The notes beneath the pieces are model-generated. The model was not told the origin of the DNA and did not search any database. It saw only the letters and a list, made by a program, of their open reading frames with translations. A DNA stretch of 46,859 nt from the NCBI GenBank assembly GCA_934122215.1, contig CAKOWF010000004.1, forward strand, positions 1 to 46,859, in the 5' to 3' direction. Position numbers and translations under genes: made by a program. This document shows, piece by piece, positions 25,322 through 33,850 of the stretch (the stretch's first letter is position 1; every line of letters starts with the position of its first letter). The DNA is from an uncultured Bacilli bacterium (lineage in GTDB: Bacteria; Bacillota_I; Bacilli_A; RF39; UBA660).

Positions 25322-25648
25322 TTATTCATCTTTTCCATAAATTATTTTTTCTAAATTAGATAATCTTCTTAGTAAATCAGCATTATTAACTTCTTTTGTA
25401 TTTCCATCTTTTAAGACTTCTAATTTTATTTTTAAATTTCTAACTTCTTGTTTTAGCCTAATATTATCTTCAAGAAGTTCTTTTTTTTCACTTTCATTTT
25501 CTTTAATTATGGTCATAAAAGTTTCATAATCTCTAATTACTAAGTCTAAAAATTTATCAACTTCTTGTGGTCTATAACCTTTAGCGTCAAGTTTAAAATC
25601 CTTTTCTAGTATTTCTTTAGATGTAAGTAATATTCTATCTTGATACAC
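25322..25648 (-). CDS. gpsB: Cell-division regulator GpsB (DivIVA family)
   Basis: About 108 aa from the GTG at 25648, chosen because AGAGGTGG lies 5 bases upstream and the product then aligns end to end with Bacillus GpsB (LLTSKEILEKDFK). DivIVA-type membrane-binding N-terminus GYRPQEVDKFLDLVIRDYE, a coiled coil, and the C-terminal trimer motif LLRRLSNLEKIIYG. GpsB docks PBPs and coordinates division and elongation. Its stop codon touches the 5' end of rnpB. Confidence 0.92.
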   Translation of the reverse strand: MYQDRILLTSKEILEKDFKLDAKGYRPQEVDKFLDLVIRDYETFMTIIKENESEKKELLEDNIRLKQEVRNLKIKLEVLKDGNTKEVNNADLLRRLSNLEKIIYGKDE

Positions 25649-25733
25649 TTTTACCACCTCTTTTTCACTAATAACATTTTCTCAAAAAAATATCGTTTTG
25701 TCAATGTGTTAGATAGCAAAATAAATTGGCATT

Positions 25734-25758
25734 AAAAAACCTTTGAAAATCAAAGGTT
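25734..25758 (-). terminator. Terminator after tRNA-Ala
   Basis: Minus strand AACCTTTGA-TTT-TCAAAGGTT followed by TTTT, 12 bases past the tRNA 3' end. Confidence 0.8.
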
Positions 25759-25769
25759 AACATTCAATT

Positions 25770-25846
25770 TGGTGGAGAATGAGGGATTCGAACCCTTGAC
25801 CCCCACGGTGCAAGCGTGGTGCTCTAGCCAGCTGAGCTAATTCCCC
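25770..25846 (-). tRNA. tRNA-Ala (anticodon UGC)
   Basis: 77 nt with encoded CCA. Acceptor stem GGGGAAT/ATTCTCC contains the G3-U70 wobble pair that marks alanine tRNAs; D-arm AGCTCAGCTGG, anticodon loop CTTGCAC (anticodon TGC) and T-loop GTTCGAATC are all present. Confidence 0.97.
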
Positions 25847-25910
25847 ATATCAGTTGAACGAATAAATTATAACATAATGATTATTTATAAGTCAACTGTT
25901 TTTTTTATTT

Positions 25911-26228
25911 TTATAATGATTCTATATGAAATTCTACTATCCCATCCATATTTGATAATTCCAAAATTGATGAATATTCATTATTTGATAAATATTTATA
26001 TAACATATCTAATTGCTCTTTTTTGTTTAAAATTGCTGTTATATATAAATTATTTATAACTACATAAATAGTATTTACGGTTTGCTTTAAATATTCATCA
26101 TATTTAGTTCTTTTAACTAATAATTTGTCTTCATATACTTTACCTATATAATTATCTAAATTTTCATTACTTTCAGGATTTTTATAATTAATATTTATTT
26201 CATTACAAATATCTTTTATTGTTCTCAT
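25911..26228 (-). CDS. Hypothetical protein coupled to parE
   Basis: 105 aa. The ATG shares one base with the parE stop codon (TAATG), so translation is probably coupled. No signal peptide, membrane segment or cysteine motif apart from one Cys near the start; the centre (YLKQTVNTIYVVINNLYITAIL) alternates like beta strands. Family not recognised. In this position many bacteria have parC; this is not parC. Confidence 0.6.
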   Translation of the reverse strand: MRTIKDICNEININYKNPESNENLDNYIGKVYEDKLLVKRTKYDEYLKQTVNTIYVVINNLYITAILNKKEQLDMLYKYLSNNEYSSILELSNMDGIVEFHIESL

Positions 26229-28135
26229 TATATTTCGTAGTTATCTTCCATAGAAAACTCTACATTTTCTTCTATCCATTCTTTACGTGGCTCTACTTTA
26301 TCACCCATTAATATACTTACTCTTTTTTCTGCTAAAGCAGCATCTCCGATACTTACTCTTATCATACTTCTTGTTTCTGGATTCATTGTTGTTTCCCATA
26401 ATTGATTAGCATCCATTTCTCCAAGTCCTTTGTATCTGCTAATTTTGTATTTTTTTCCATTTAATTTATCTATTATAGCTTGCCTATCTGATTCTTCCCA
26501 AGCATATTCAATATTTTTGCCACTTTCTATTTTATATAGTGGTGGTAATGCTATATATAGATGTCCTGCTTCAATTAGTGGTTTCATGTATCTATAGAAA
26601 AATGTTAATAGTAATATTTGAATATGTGCACCATCGTCATCGGCATCGGTCATTATTATTACTTTATCATAGTTGATGTCTTTTAAATCAAAATCACTAC
26701 CTACTCCTGCACCAATAGTATGAATAATAGTATTGATTTCTTCATTTTTAAATATTTCTTCCATTCTTGTTTTTTCAGTATTTAAAACTTTACCTCTAAG
26801 TGGTAGTATTGCTTGATATTTTCTATCTCTACCAGTTTTTGCTGAACCACCTGCTGAATCTCCTTCGACTAAAAATAATTCATTTATTTTTGGATTTTTT
26901 GCTTGGGCTGGTGTTAATTTACTGCTTATTAACTTATCTTTTTTTCCTTTGTCTTTTCCATTACGTGCTTCATCTCTTGCTTTTCTTGCTGCTTCCCTTA
27001 CATTTTTTGACTTTATCATTTTTCCAACTATTGATGTTGCTACTTGTTTATTTTCTTCTAGGAAAAAAGATAATTTTTCTGACACAATATTTTCAACAAT
27101 TGGTCTAGCTATAGGCGTACCTAATTTTCCTTTTGTTTGACCTTCAAATTGTAATAAATTTTCTGGTATTTGTAAACTAATTATTGCTGTTAAACCTTCT
27201 CTTGTATCTGGTCCTTCAAAAGTTTTATCTTTAGCTTTTAAAAATCCATTATTTTTGGCATAATCATTAAATATCTTTGTTATTGCTGTTTTGAATCCTA
27301 CTTCATGAGTACCACCATCACTTGTTTTTACGTTGTTAACAAATGATATGATATTTTCTGAATATCCTTCTGTATATTGAAGTGCTACTTCAACATTTAT
27401 GTTTTCTTTTGATCCTTCAAAGTGAACTGTTTTATGTAGTGCTACTTTGTCTTCATTTAAATAATCTACAAAAGCTTCTAATCCATTTTCATAGTAAAAT
27501 GTTTCTTTTTTATTATCTGCTACATCTTCTACTTCTATAGTTAAACCTTTCAATAAAAAGGCACTTTCTTGCATTCTTTCACATATTGTAGTAAATGAAT
27601 AGTGAGTTGTAGAAAATATTGTTTCATCCGGTTTAAATGTTACTTTTGTACCTGTTTTACCTGTTTTCCCTACTTTTTTTAAATCATTTTTAACATGACC
27701 ACCATTTTCAAACTCAATGACATATTCATATCCATCTTTTTTTATTTCTACTTTCATCCACTTACTTAAAGCATTAACTACTGATGCACCTACTCCGTGT
27801 AAACCTCCAGATACTTTATAACCACCTGCTTCAAATTTTCCTCCAGCATGTAATACTGTATATATTACTTCTGGTGTACTCTTCCCACTACTGTGCATTC
27901 CTACTGGAACTCCACGTCCTTCATCTTCTACTGTTATACTGTCATCAGCATTTATTGTTACTTTTATTTTATTTCCAAAACCATTTATTGCTTCATCTAT
28001 TGCATTATCCACAATTTCCCATACTAAATGGTGAAGTCCTCTTTTGTCTGTTGATCCAATATACATACCAGGACGTTTTCTTACTGCTTCTAATCCTTCT
28101 AGTATTTTTATTGAACTTTCATCATATTTTGCCAT
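26228..28135 (-). CDS. parE: DNA topoisomerase IV subunit B
   Basis: 635 aa. GHKL ATPase motifs EIVDNAIDEA, DEGRGVPVG and GGLHGVGASVVNALS; transducer; TOPRIM with VEGDSAGGSAK and TDADDDGAHI. LNTEKTRMEEIFKNEEINT and TIGAGVGSDF are ParE-type (GyrB usually has NVEKAR and GTGIG), so I call ParE over GyrB. It pairs with ParC to decatenate chromosomes. parC is not adjacent. Ribosome binding site GGTGATT. Confidence 0.88.
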   Translation of the reverse strand: MAKYDESSIKILEGLEAVRKRPGMYIGSTDKRGLHHLVWEIVDNAIDEAINGFGNKIKVTINADDSITVEDEGRGVPVGMHSSGKSTPEVIYTVLHAGGKFEAGGYKVSGGLHGVGASVVNALSKWMKVEIKKDGYEYVIEFENGGHVKNDLKKVGKTGKTGTKVTFKPDETIFSTTHYSFTTICERMQESAFLLKGLTIEVEDVADNKKETFYYENGLEAFVDYLNEDKVALHKTVHFEGSKENINVEVALQYTEGYSENIISFVNNVKTSDGGTHEVGFKTAITKIFNDYAKNNGFLKAKDKTFEGPDTREGLTAIISLQIPENLLQFEGQTKGKLGTPIARPIVENIVSEKLSFFLEENKQVATSIVGKMIKSKNVREAARKARDEARNGKDKGKKDKLISSKLTPAQAKNPKINELFLVEGDSAGGSAKTGRDRKYQAILPLRGKVLNTEKTRMEEIFKNEEINTIIHTIGAGVGSDFDLKDINYDKVIIMTDADDDGAHIQILLLTFFYRYMKPLIEAGHLYIALPPLYKIESGKNIEYAWEESDRQAIIDKLNGKKYKISRYKGLGEMDANQLWETTMNPETRSMIRVSIGDAALAEKRVSILMGDKVEPRKEWIEENVEFSMEDNYEI

Positions 28136-28164
28136 ATAATCACCATATTAATTATAACAAAAAA

Positions 28165-28192
28165 AGAAGAAAATTACAAAACTTTCTTCTAT
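28165..28192 (-). terminator. Terminator after the fic pseudogene
   Basis: Minus strand AGAAGAAAG-TTTTGTAA-TTTTCTTCT followed by T-run. Confidence 0.65.
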
Positions 28193-29029
28193 TTATATAT
28201 ATTAACTTTTGTTTTTTCATCTTTTAATCTTTCATTAATATCTAATTCAACTAGTGAATCACATATTTTATAATAATAAAATTGTATTATATCTTTATAA
28301 TCATCATGATTTGCTTTGTTCATTGCATTTATATATTCAGTTTTTTCTTTTTGCTTTATATAAACTGGAGGGATACCACCTAATTCAAACATTTTATTCA
28401 AGAAACATCTCATTGTTCTTCCATTACCATCAATAAATGGATGAATTTTTATTATCTTACATTTAAGTTCAATACATCTATTTATATAATCAAATTATAT
28501 AATCAAACATTTTATCTAAATTTTTTGTATTTTTTATTTTTTGTGAAATCTTTATTAATTCATTTGTTTCTTGATTAAGTTTTCTTATTTCCGGCCATAT
28601 CATTGTCCATGGAGATGGAGTTAGTTCCGTATTTTTACCATTTATGTATGCATCTTCATTTCTAAAATGTCCAGCATATTCTGCATATTCAGCCTTTGAA
28701 TATAACATTCTATGATAATCTAATATTGAATATATACTAAATTCTTCTAAATTTGTTTGCATATATTCATACATTGATCGCATTCCATCTTTTTCTATTT
28801 GATTATGGACATTTTCTAATGCACTTTCTTCCTTAATGTATTTTCTAATAAAAGCTTCTTTGAATATATCGAAATCGATATATTCATTTATACTATAGTA
28901 TAAAAAAATTAATTTTTTGGGTATATCAGCATCTACTTGATATAATTGCTTTCTTACTTTTCTATATTGATATCCTAAAAAGCATTGTTGTATTATAAAT
29001 TCATTATCCACATTTTCATTTATATTCAT
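28189..29029 (-). pseudogene. Fic family protein, frameshifted by a 13-bp tandem duplication
   Basis: Frame 1 runs from the ATG at 29029 (GGGGTGAAAAT upstream) to a premature TGA at 28490. The rest continues in another frame down to 28189 and contains the Fic active site HPFIDGNGR (about 28405-28432). The break is a perfect direct repeat of TTTGATTATATAA (minus strand; 28482-28494 and 28495-28507): removing one copy restores KMFDYINRCIELK and a single protein of about 275 aa. SALEN near the middle resembles the Fic inhibitory helix motif. Intact Fic proteins transfer AMP or similar groups to target proteins. Possibly a recent inactivation or a reversible switch. Confidence 0.88.
28482..28507. 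repeat. 13-bp tandem duplication in fic
   Basis: Two adjacent perfect copies of TTATATAATCAAA (plus strand). The length is not a multiple of three, so it shifts the reading frame. Confidence 0.95.
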
Positions 29030-29072
29030 ATTTTCACCCCTTTGTATGGGGGATATTCTACCATCTATTTTG

Positions 29073-29459
29073 CTATTTGTCAAATTCATAATTCCATAAT
29101 CCTAATTTACCCTTTACTGGTATTTTTGTTTCATATTTTTTTACATTTTCTAATTTCCATGCATATGTCATTATATGATTGCTTTTTCCATATACAATAG
29201 GATCGATATTTAATAATTCTTGATTAAATTTTTCATCTACCAATATACAATCAACTAGTTCTGCTTCTCCTATAATTTCTCCCTTAGAAACATCTAAATT
29301 ATAATCTTTAAATCTTTTGAAATTATCTTTTTCTAAAGTTAGACCCGCGTGTATTAATATTTTACCTCTATAATTTGTTTTCCAACTTCTAAACTCATAT
29401 TTTTTATAACCATCTATTATTAAAGTTGCCCATGGTTCTTTTATTGTTAAAACTTTCAT
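29073..29459 (-). CDS. ASCH domain protein
   Basis: 128 aa from the ATG at 29459 (AGGTGATAAT upstream). The ASCH/PUA-like fold shows as TIKEPWATLIIDGYKKYEFR, then the strand GKILIHAG and GEAELVDCILV. Family members bind RNA or nucleotides and some cleave RNA or hydrolyse N4-acetylcytidine; the exact role here is unknown. Just upstream of the broken fic gene. Confidence 0.8.
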   Translation of the reverse strand: MKVLTIKEPWATLIIDGYKKYEFRSWKTNYRGKILIHAGLTLEKDNFKRFKDYNLDVSKGEIIGEAELVDCILVDEKFNQELLNIDPIVYGKSNHIMTYAWKLENVKKYETKIPVKGKLGLWNYEFDK

Positions 29460-29508
29460 ATTATCACCTATATAAAATAATATCATAAAATGACAATTTA
29501 TCATAATA

Positions 29509-29533
29509 AAAAAAGGTAAATTAATTACCTTTT
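29509..29533 (-). terminator. Terminator after the CotD-like gene
   Basis: AAAAAGGTAA-TTAA-TTTACCTTTTTTT on the minus strand. Confidence 0.8.
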
Positions 29534-29817
29534 TATTGCATAAATCCAGAACATTTACCACAGTCAATATTTTCTACTTGACATTCTTCTGAACAAGTAT
29601 ATTGTGGAGTATAAGTGTGTTTATAAATGTGTTTGTTGATAGTATGTGTATGTATTGGGCAAACATGTGGTACTTCATGATAGAATTCTTGTTCTACACA
29701 TTTAGTAATAGTTGGTTCTACTACTTGTTGTTCCATCATTGGAGTTCCAATAAATCCTTTATTCATACCAAATCCAAACATATTTTGTCTATTTGAGCAG
29801 CATCTATTTGAAAACAT
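29533..29817 (-). CDS. CotD-like spore coat protein
   Basis: 94 aa from the ATG at 29817 (AAGGAGG 8 bases upstream; another ATG at 29823 is too close). Cysteine- and histidine-rich with no hydrophobic segment. The segment VPHVCPIHTHTINKHIYKH matches the CotD pattern VPHIHPQHTTNVNHQHFQH from Bacillus at the V-P-H, P, H-T, N, H and H positions, and a cysteine-flanked start (CVEQEF) and a Pro/Ser end follow in the same order. CotD is an inner-coat protein made in the mother cell under sigma-K. Extra cysteines at both ends could cross-link. Own terminator, single-gene unit. Confidence 0.75.
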   Translation of the reverse strand: MFSNRCCSNRQNMFGFGMNKGFIGTPMMEQQVVEPTITKCVEQEFYHEVPHVCPIHTHTINKHIYKHTYTPQYTCSEECQVENIDCGKCSGFMQ

Positions 29818-29860
29818 AATCATTTCCTCCTTACCTAATTTATCATATGAACATATAAAA

Positions 29861-29882
29861 AAAAGGAATGTGTTTATTCCTA
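29861..29882 (-). terminator. Terminator after the second phosphatidyltransferase gene
   Basis: AGGAAT-AAACAC-ATTCCT followed by seven T residues (minus strand). Confidence 0.75.
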
Positions 29883-30605
29883 TTTTTTTAATTTTGTTTT
29901 TACATAAGTTTTTTGTTTTTCATTTTGATTATTGTAATATTTTGGCAATGATAATGTTTTTTCATTAGTATTTTCTTCTTCTTTTGTATCGTCTTTTGAT
30001 TGTTCTATATTTATGATATTTTTTTCTTCTTTTGGTTCTTTATACTCAATATATTCTTTCAATGTAATAGCTTGTAAGGTTGCTGATAAAGATACTATAA
30101 CACTAAGTATAATTTCTGGAATATCTATAAAAATACTTCCAATACCCAATATTACTAAAATATCTAGAATTATTGTTTTAATTTTTCCAATAATACATGT
30201 TCTCATATCTACATTATGAGTCTTTTTATATGCACAAGTTGAGCCAATAGCTAATTCAAATATTAAATTTATTATATATACAGGATTAATTGTGCATAAT
30301 GATATTAATAATGTTCCTGAAAATACTTTATCTGCTATTGCATCCAAATCTCTTCCTAATTCACTGGTTAATTTAAATTTTCTAGCTATAAAGCCATCTG
30401 CTGCATCTGTTAGTGAAAATATTACAATACTAGAAAAAGCTAAGGGAAAATTAGACAAAACAAAGGATGGAATAACTATTAAAGGTGCTAATAACCTTAA
30501 AGTTGTTAAAACATTTGGTATTTGTTTATGTCTATTTTCTTTAGTTTTTAAATCTTTTATCATTTCTTTAAATAATTTTTTATATTTATTTAATTGTTTT
30601 TTCAT
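29880..30605 (-). CDS. Second CDP-alcohol phosphatidyltransferase family protein
   Basis: 241 aa. Signature TDAADGFIARKFKLTSELGR then DLDAIADK is intact. A basic N-terminus and about five membrane helices are followed by a hydrophilic Glu/Lys-rich C-terminal tail of about 60 residues that pgsA at 23861 lacks. It may be another phosphatidylglycerophosphate or cardiolipin-type synthase; substrate not predictable. It lies 14 bases downstream of ffh and is probably co-transcribed with it. Confidence 0.82.
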   Translation of the reverse strand: MKKQLNKYKKLFKEMIKDLKTKENRHKQIPNVLTTLRLLAPLIVIPSFVLSNFPLAFSSIVIFSLTDAADGFIARKFKLTSELGRDLDAIADKVFSGTLLISLCTINPVYIINLIFELAIGSTCAYKKTHNVDMRTCIIGKIKTIILDILVILGIGSIFIDIPEIILSVIVSLSATLQAITLKEYIEYKEPKEEKNIINIEQSKDDTKEEENTNEKTLSLPKYYNNQNEKQKTYVKTKLKK

Positions 30606-30619
30606 TTAACCATAACCCT

Positions 30620-31927
30620 CTAAAATGGCATTTTAAAATTACCATTTTTCATCATTTTCATCATTTTTTTCATTTCTTCAAATTGTTTTAATAATCTGTT
30701 TACCTCTTCAACACTTCTTCCACTGCCTTTAGCAATGCGTATTTTTCTACTGGCTTTTAATATCTCTGGATTTTTTCTCTCTTTTGGTGTCATTGATTGT
30801 ATTATTGCTTCTATATGAGCTAAATCTTTAGGATTAATACTTACATTATTTAATCCCATTTTTTTTGCTCCAGGTAGCATTTTTATTATATTTTCTAAAG
30901 GTCCTAATTTTTTTATTTGATGTAACTGTTCTAGAAAATCTTCTAAATCAAAAGTGCCTTTTTCCATCTTTTTAGCAGCTTTCATAGCTGATTCTTCATC
31001 TATTACTGATTCTGCCTTTTCTAACATTGTCATAATGTCTCCCATACCTAAAATACGAGTAGCCATTCTTTCTGGATAGAATTCTTCTAAGCCATCCATT
31101 TTTTCACTTACACCAATAAACTTTATTGGTATATTTGTTAAATGTCTAATTGATAAAGCTGCCCCACCTCTAGTATCACCATCTAATTTTGTTAAAATAG
31201 CACCTGTTAGTGGTAAAGCTTCATTAAAACCATTTATTACATTTATAACATCTTGACCTGTCATACTATCTACTACTAATAATATTTCATCCATTGGAAC
31301 ATTATTATTAATATTTTGTAATTCTTCCATTAATTCTGTATCAATATGTAAGCGCCCTGCTGTATCTACTAATACATAATCTAAATTATTTTCTTTAGCA
31401 TAATTAATGGCATTTTTCACAGTATTTACTGGATTGTTTGTTCCTTCATCATATACAGGAATATTTAGTTCTTTTCCTAATTGTTTTAATTGATCTATAG
31501 CTGCCGGTCTATATATATCACAAGCAACTAATAAAGGTTTCTTTTTATATTTTTTTCTTAGATAATTCGCTAATTTAGATATAGTAGTTGTTTTACCAGA
31601 TCCTTGTAAACCAACAAGCATTAATGTTGCTGGATTTCCATTTATATTTAAATCTTTCTTTTCTCCACCTAATAATTCTACTAATTCATCTTTTACTATT
31701 TTAACAAATTGTTCTCCTGGTTTTAAAGATTTTGCTACTTCTTCTCCCAATGCTTTTTCTTTTACTGTACTTATAAATTCTTTTACTACTTGATAGTTAA
31801 CATCTGCTTCTAAAAGTGCTAATCTAATTTCTCTAGTTATTTCACTAATATTGTCTTCTGTTATTTTTCCATAACCTTTTATTTTACTCACAACATTTTG
31901 AAGTCTATCTCCTAAACTTTCAAACAT
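30620..31927 (-). CDS. ffh: Signal recognition particle protein Ffh
   Basis: 435 aa. N domain, then GTPase with LQGSGKTTTISKLA (G1), DTAGRLHIDTELM, TKLDGDTRGG and the C-terminal methionine-rich M domain ending EEMKKMMKMMKNGNF. It binds SRP RNA and signal peptides for co-translational membrane targeting. Length and domain order are typical. ylxM, its usual upstream regulator, is not present. Confidence 0.97.
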   Translation of the reverse strand: MFESLGDRLQNVVSKIKGYGKITEDNISEITREIRLALLEADVNYQVVKEFISTVKEKALGEEVAKSLKPGEQFVKIVKDELVELLGGEKKDLNINGNPATLMLVGLQGSGKTTTISKLANYLRKKYKKKPLLVACDIYRPAAIDQLKQLGKELNIPVYDEGTNNPVNTVKNAINYAKENNLDYVLVDTAGRLHIDTELMEELQNINNNVPMDEILLVVDSMTGQDVINVINGFNEALPLTGAILTKLDGDTRGGAALSIRHLTNIPIKFIGVSEKMDGLEEFYPERMATRILGMGDIMTMLEKAESVIDEESAMKAAKKMEKGTFDLEDFLEQLHQIKKLGPLENIIKMLPGAKKMGLNNVSINPKDLAHIEAIIQSMTPKERKNPEILKASRKIRIAKGSGRSVEEVNRLLKQFEEMKKMMKMMKNGNFKMPF

Positions 31928-31964
31928 ATTATCACCTCAGTATTTAATATTATACTAAAAAATT

Positions 31965-32462
31965 CTAGATTGGTAAATCTAAAATTTGATCTAATTTGTC
32001 AACTACTAAAAATCCTTTACCATTTCTTTTAGTTGAAAATCTAACTCCTATACCTTTAGCAGCTTCCCACTCTCTTAAATTTCCAGCATAATCATCTACT
32101 AAAATTGATTCTTCACTATGTACCATTTTAGTCTTACTTATTTTTTTGGGTACAGGAATTATTGTTATATCTTTAAAATATTTTCTTATGTAATTTACTT
32201 TAGCAATTGCTTCATCTAATGAATTTATATGTGTTAAAATCGAAACTCTAAATCTATTTGAATCAATTATTTTTTGAATACATGATATGCTATCATTTAT
32301 TTCATTTGTATTTTTAATAAATTCATTCCAATTTAAATTTCCAAAATATTTAATACAATCATCACTACTCTTAGGATCTAAATTTAATTTTTTCATTCTT
32401 GAATATCCTTCATTTATTGTATCTAATATAACTCCATCAAAATCAATATATAATTCTTTCAT
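31965..32462 (-). CDS. HAD-like hydrolase
   Basis: 165 aa from the ATG at 32462, which puts the catalytic motif DFDGVILDT at residue 6 as usual. Motif II is VSILTH, motif III a lysine in KKISKTKM, and motif IV ILVDDYAGN. It resembles small 5'(3')-deoxyribonucleotidase-type HAD phosphatases. The ribosome binding site is weak (AGGATGTGG); longer in-frame starts reach 32510. Single gene between ffh and rplT. Confidence 0.75.
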   Translation of the reverse strand: MKELYIDFDGVILDTINEGYSRMKKLNLDPKSSDDCIKYFGNLNWNEFIKNTNEINDSISCIQKIIDSNRFRVSILTHINSLDEAIAKVNYIRKYFKDITIIPVPKKISKTKMVHSEESILVDDYAGNLREWEAAKGIGVRFSTKRNGKGFLVVDKLDQILDLPI

Positions 32463-32532
32463 ACAACCACATCCTAATACATTTATATCATACATTTGTT
32501 TGATAGTCAATAAATTATATGTATAAATATGA

Positions 32533-32556
32533 AAAAAATAACCAAATTAATGATTA
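32533..32556 (-). terminator. Terminator of infC-rpmI-rplT
   Basis: AATAATC-ATTAATTT-GGTTATT followed by a T-run on the minus strand, at the rplT stop codon. Confidence 0.65.
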
Positions 32557-33090
32557 TTTTAAAGCTTCTAATAATTCTGCTTTTTTCATAGTACTAGCTC
32601 CAGCTATATTTTTAGCTTTTGCCATTTCTTTAAGTTCTGCTACTGTTAATTTAGATAAATCTTCTTTAACTTCTGCTTTTACTTCTTTTTTAGTTTCTTT
32701 TACTTCAGATTTTACTTCTGTTTTAACTGTTTTACCAGCTAAAGCATCTTTAGCAATTACTACTAAACTTGCAAATGCTTTTGCATCATCGATTGCTAAT
32801 TCTGATAACATTTTTCTATTAATTTCAATACCTGCTTTGTTTAATCCATTAATGAATTTTGAATAACTAATATCATTCATTCTACAAGCAGCATTAATTC
32901 TTGTAATCCATAATTTTCTGAAGTCTCTTTTATTTTGTCTTCTATCTCTATAAGCATATTTTAAAGAATGCATTACTTGTTCTTTTGCAGTTCTATATAA
33001 TCTATGTTTACTTCCAAAATATCCTTTTGATAATTTCATCACTTTTTTTCTTCTTGCGCGATGAATTGTTCCACCTTTAACTCTTGCCAT
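32554..33090 (-). CDS. rplT: 50S ribosomal protein L20 with C-terminal Rho-N/SAP-like extension
   Basis: 178 aa; normal L20 is about 118. Residues 1-118 are ordinary L20 (RRKKVMKLSKGYFGSKHRLY, RKLWITRINAACR). Residues about 120-143 are a Lys/Glu/Val repeat linker, and 144-178 (SKLTVAELKEMAKAKNI, then MKKAELLEALK) match the small helix-extended-helix fold of Rho-N and SAP domains, which bind nucleic acid. No frameshift is needed to reach the extension. L20 assembles early on 23S rRNA and represses its operon through the leader. Ribosome binding site AAGGAGG. Confidence 0.92.
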   Translation of the reverse strand: MARVKGGTIHRARRKKVMKLSKGYFGSKHRLYRTAKEQVMHSLKYAYRDRRQNKRDFRKLWITRINAACRMNDISYSKFINGLNKAGIEINRKMLSELAIDDAKAFASLVVIAKDALAGKTVKTEVKSEVKETKKEVKAEVKEDLSKLTVAELKEMAKAKNIAGASTMKKAELLEALK

Positions 33091-33105
33091 AATGTCCTCC
33101 TTCTA

Positions 33106-33297
33106 TTATTTTCCTAATATTCCTTTTATTCTACTGTAATCTGCTGTACTTAACATTGATCCTTTTCTTGATTTTCTGTTACTTGCAGCATTTTTCTTAC
33201 CAGTGTTATGTCTTGATCCTGGTGTACCTATTTTAAAATCATTTTTTCTTGGTTTTACTACTTTTGCAGTACCTTTATGTGTTTTTAATTTTGGCAT
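33106..33297 (-). CDS. rpmI: 50S ribosomal protein L35
   Basis: 63 aa. MPKLKTHKGTAKVVK and the basic GSRHNTGKKNAASNRKSRKG are standard L35. It sits between infC and rplT, 10 bases from infC, with ribosome binding site AGGAGG. Confidence 0.96.
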   Translation of the reverse strand: MPKLKTHKGTAKVVKPRKNDFKIGTPGSRHNTGKKNAASNRKSRKGSMLSTADYSRIKGILGK

Positions 33298-33307
33298 AAT
33301 CTTCCTC

Positions 33308-33835
33308 CTATTTTTCTTTTTTTGGCATTAGCATCATAGCCATAACTCTGCCATCTAATTTAGGTTTTTGTTCTATTTCTGCTACATCTACTAATGCTTC
33401 AGCAAACTTCATTAAAACATCTTTTCCTAATTCTGGATGAGCCATTTCTCTTCCCTTAAAACGAATTGAAACTTTTACCTTATGGCCTTTTTCTAAGTAC
33501 TTCTTTGAATTAACAACACGTGTATCAAAGTCATGTTTATCTATTGTTACTGATAAACGATATTCTTTTGTTTCTAAGTTGCTTTCACGTTGCTTTTTTA
33601 AATTTTCTTTTTGTCTTTTCTTGTTTTCATATTTAAATTTATTATAATCCATTATTTTACAAACTGCTGGATTAGCATTTGGATTCATTAAAACAAGATC
33701 AAACCCTGCATAGGACGCTAACGTTAAAGCATCTTTTATTGGTTTTAAACCTAATTGTTCACCTTTTGGACCAATTACCATTACTTCTTTTGCACGTATT
33801 TGTTCATTAATGTACAAATCTTTTTCTTTTGCGAT
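33308..33835 (-). CDS. infC: Translation initiation factor IF-3, probable AUC start
   Basis: 175 aa. YINEQIRAKEVMVIGPKGEQ opens the N domain, YKFEYKKRQ-like linker residues (NKFKYENKKRQKE) follow, and the C domain has VSIRFKGREMAHPELG. The only Shine-Dalgarno, GGAGG, lies 8 bases before an ATC codon at 33835, whose product (AKEKDLYINEQ) matches family start positions. The in-frame ATG at 33850 overlaps the Shine-Dalgarno itself and directly follows the leader terminator. E. coli and Bacillus infC start at AUU, allowing IF-3 to repress itself; AUC would serve the same way. The upstream ATG cannot be fully excluded. Confidence 0.9.
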   Translation of the reverse strand: MAKEKDLYINEQIRAKEVMVIGPKGEQLGLKPIKDALTLASYAGFDLVLMNPNANPAVCKIMDYNKFKYENKKRQKENLKKQRESNLETKEYRLSVTIDKHDFDTRVVNSKKYLEKGHKVKVSIRFKGREMAHPELGKDVLMKFAEALVDVAEIEQKPKLDGRVMAMMLMPKKEK

Positions 33836-33850
33836 ACCTGACACCTCCAT

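Noticed and set aside
26228..28135. GyrB rather than ParE
   Set aside because: LNTEKTRMEEIFKNEEINT and GAGVGSDF are ParE-type. Not absolute without a tree, but ParE is the better call.
29073..29817. ASCH-CotD-fic as one toxin-antitoxin or defence operon
   Set aside because: A terminator separates the CotD-like gene from the ASCH gene, each has its own ribosome binding site, and the CotD-like pattern points to the spore coat.
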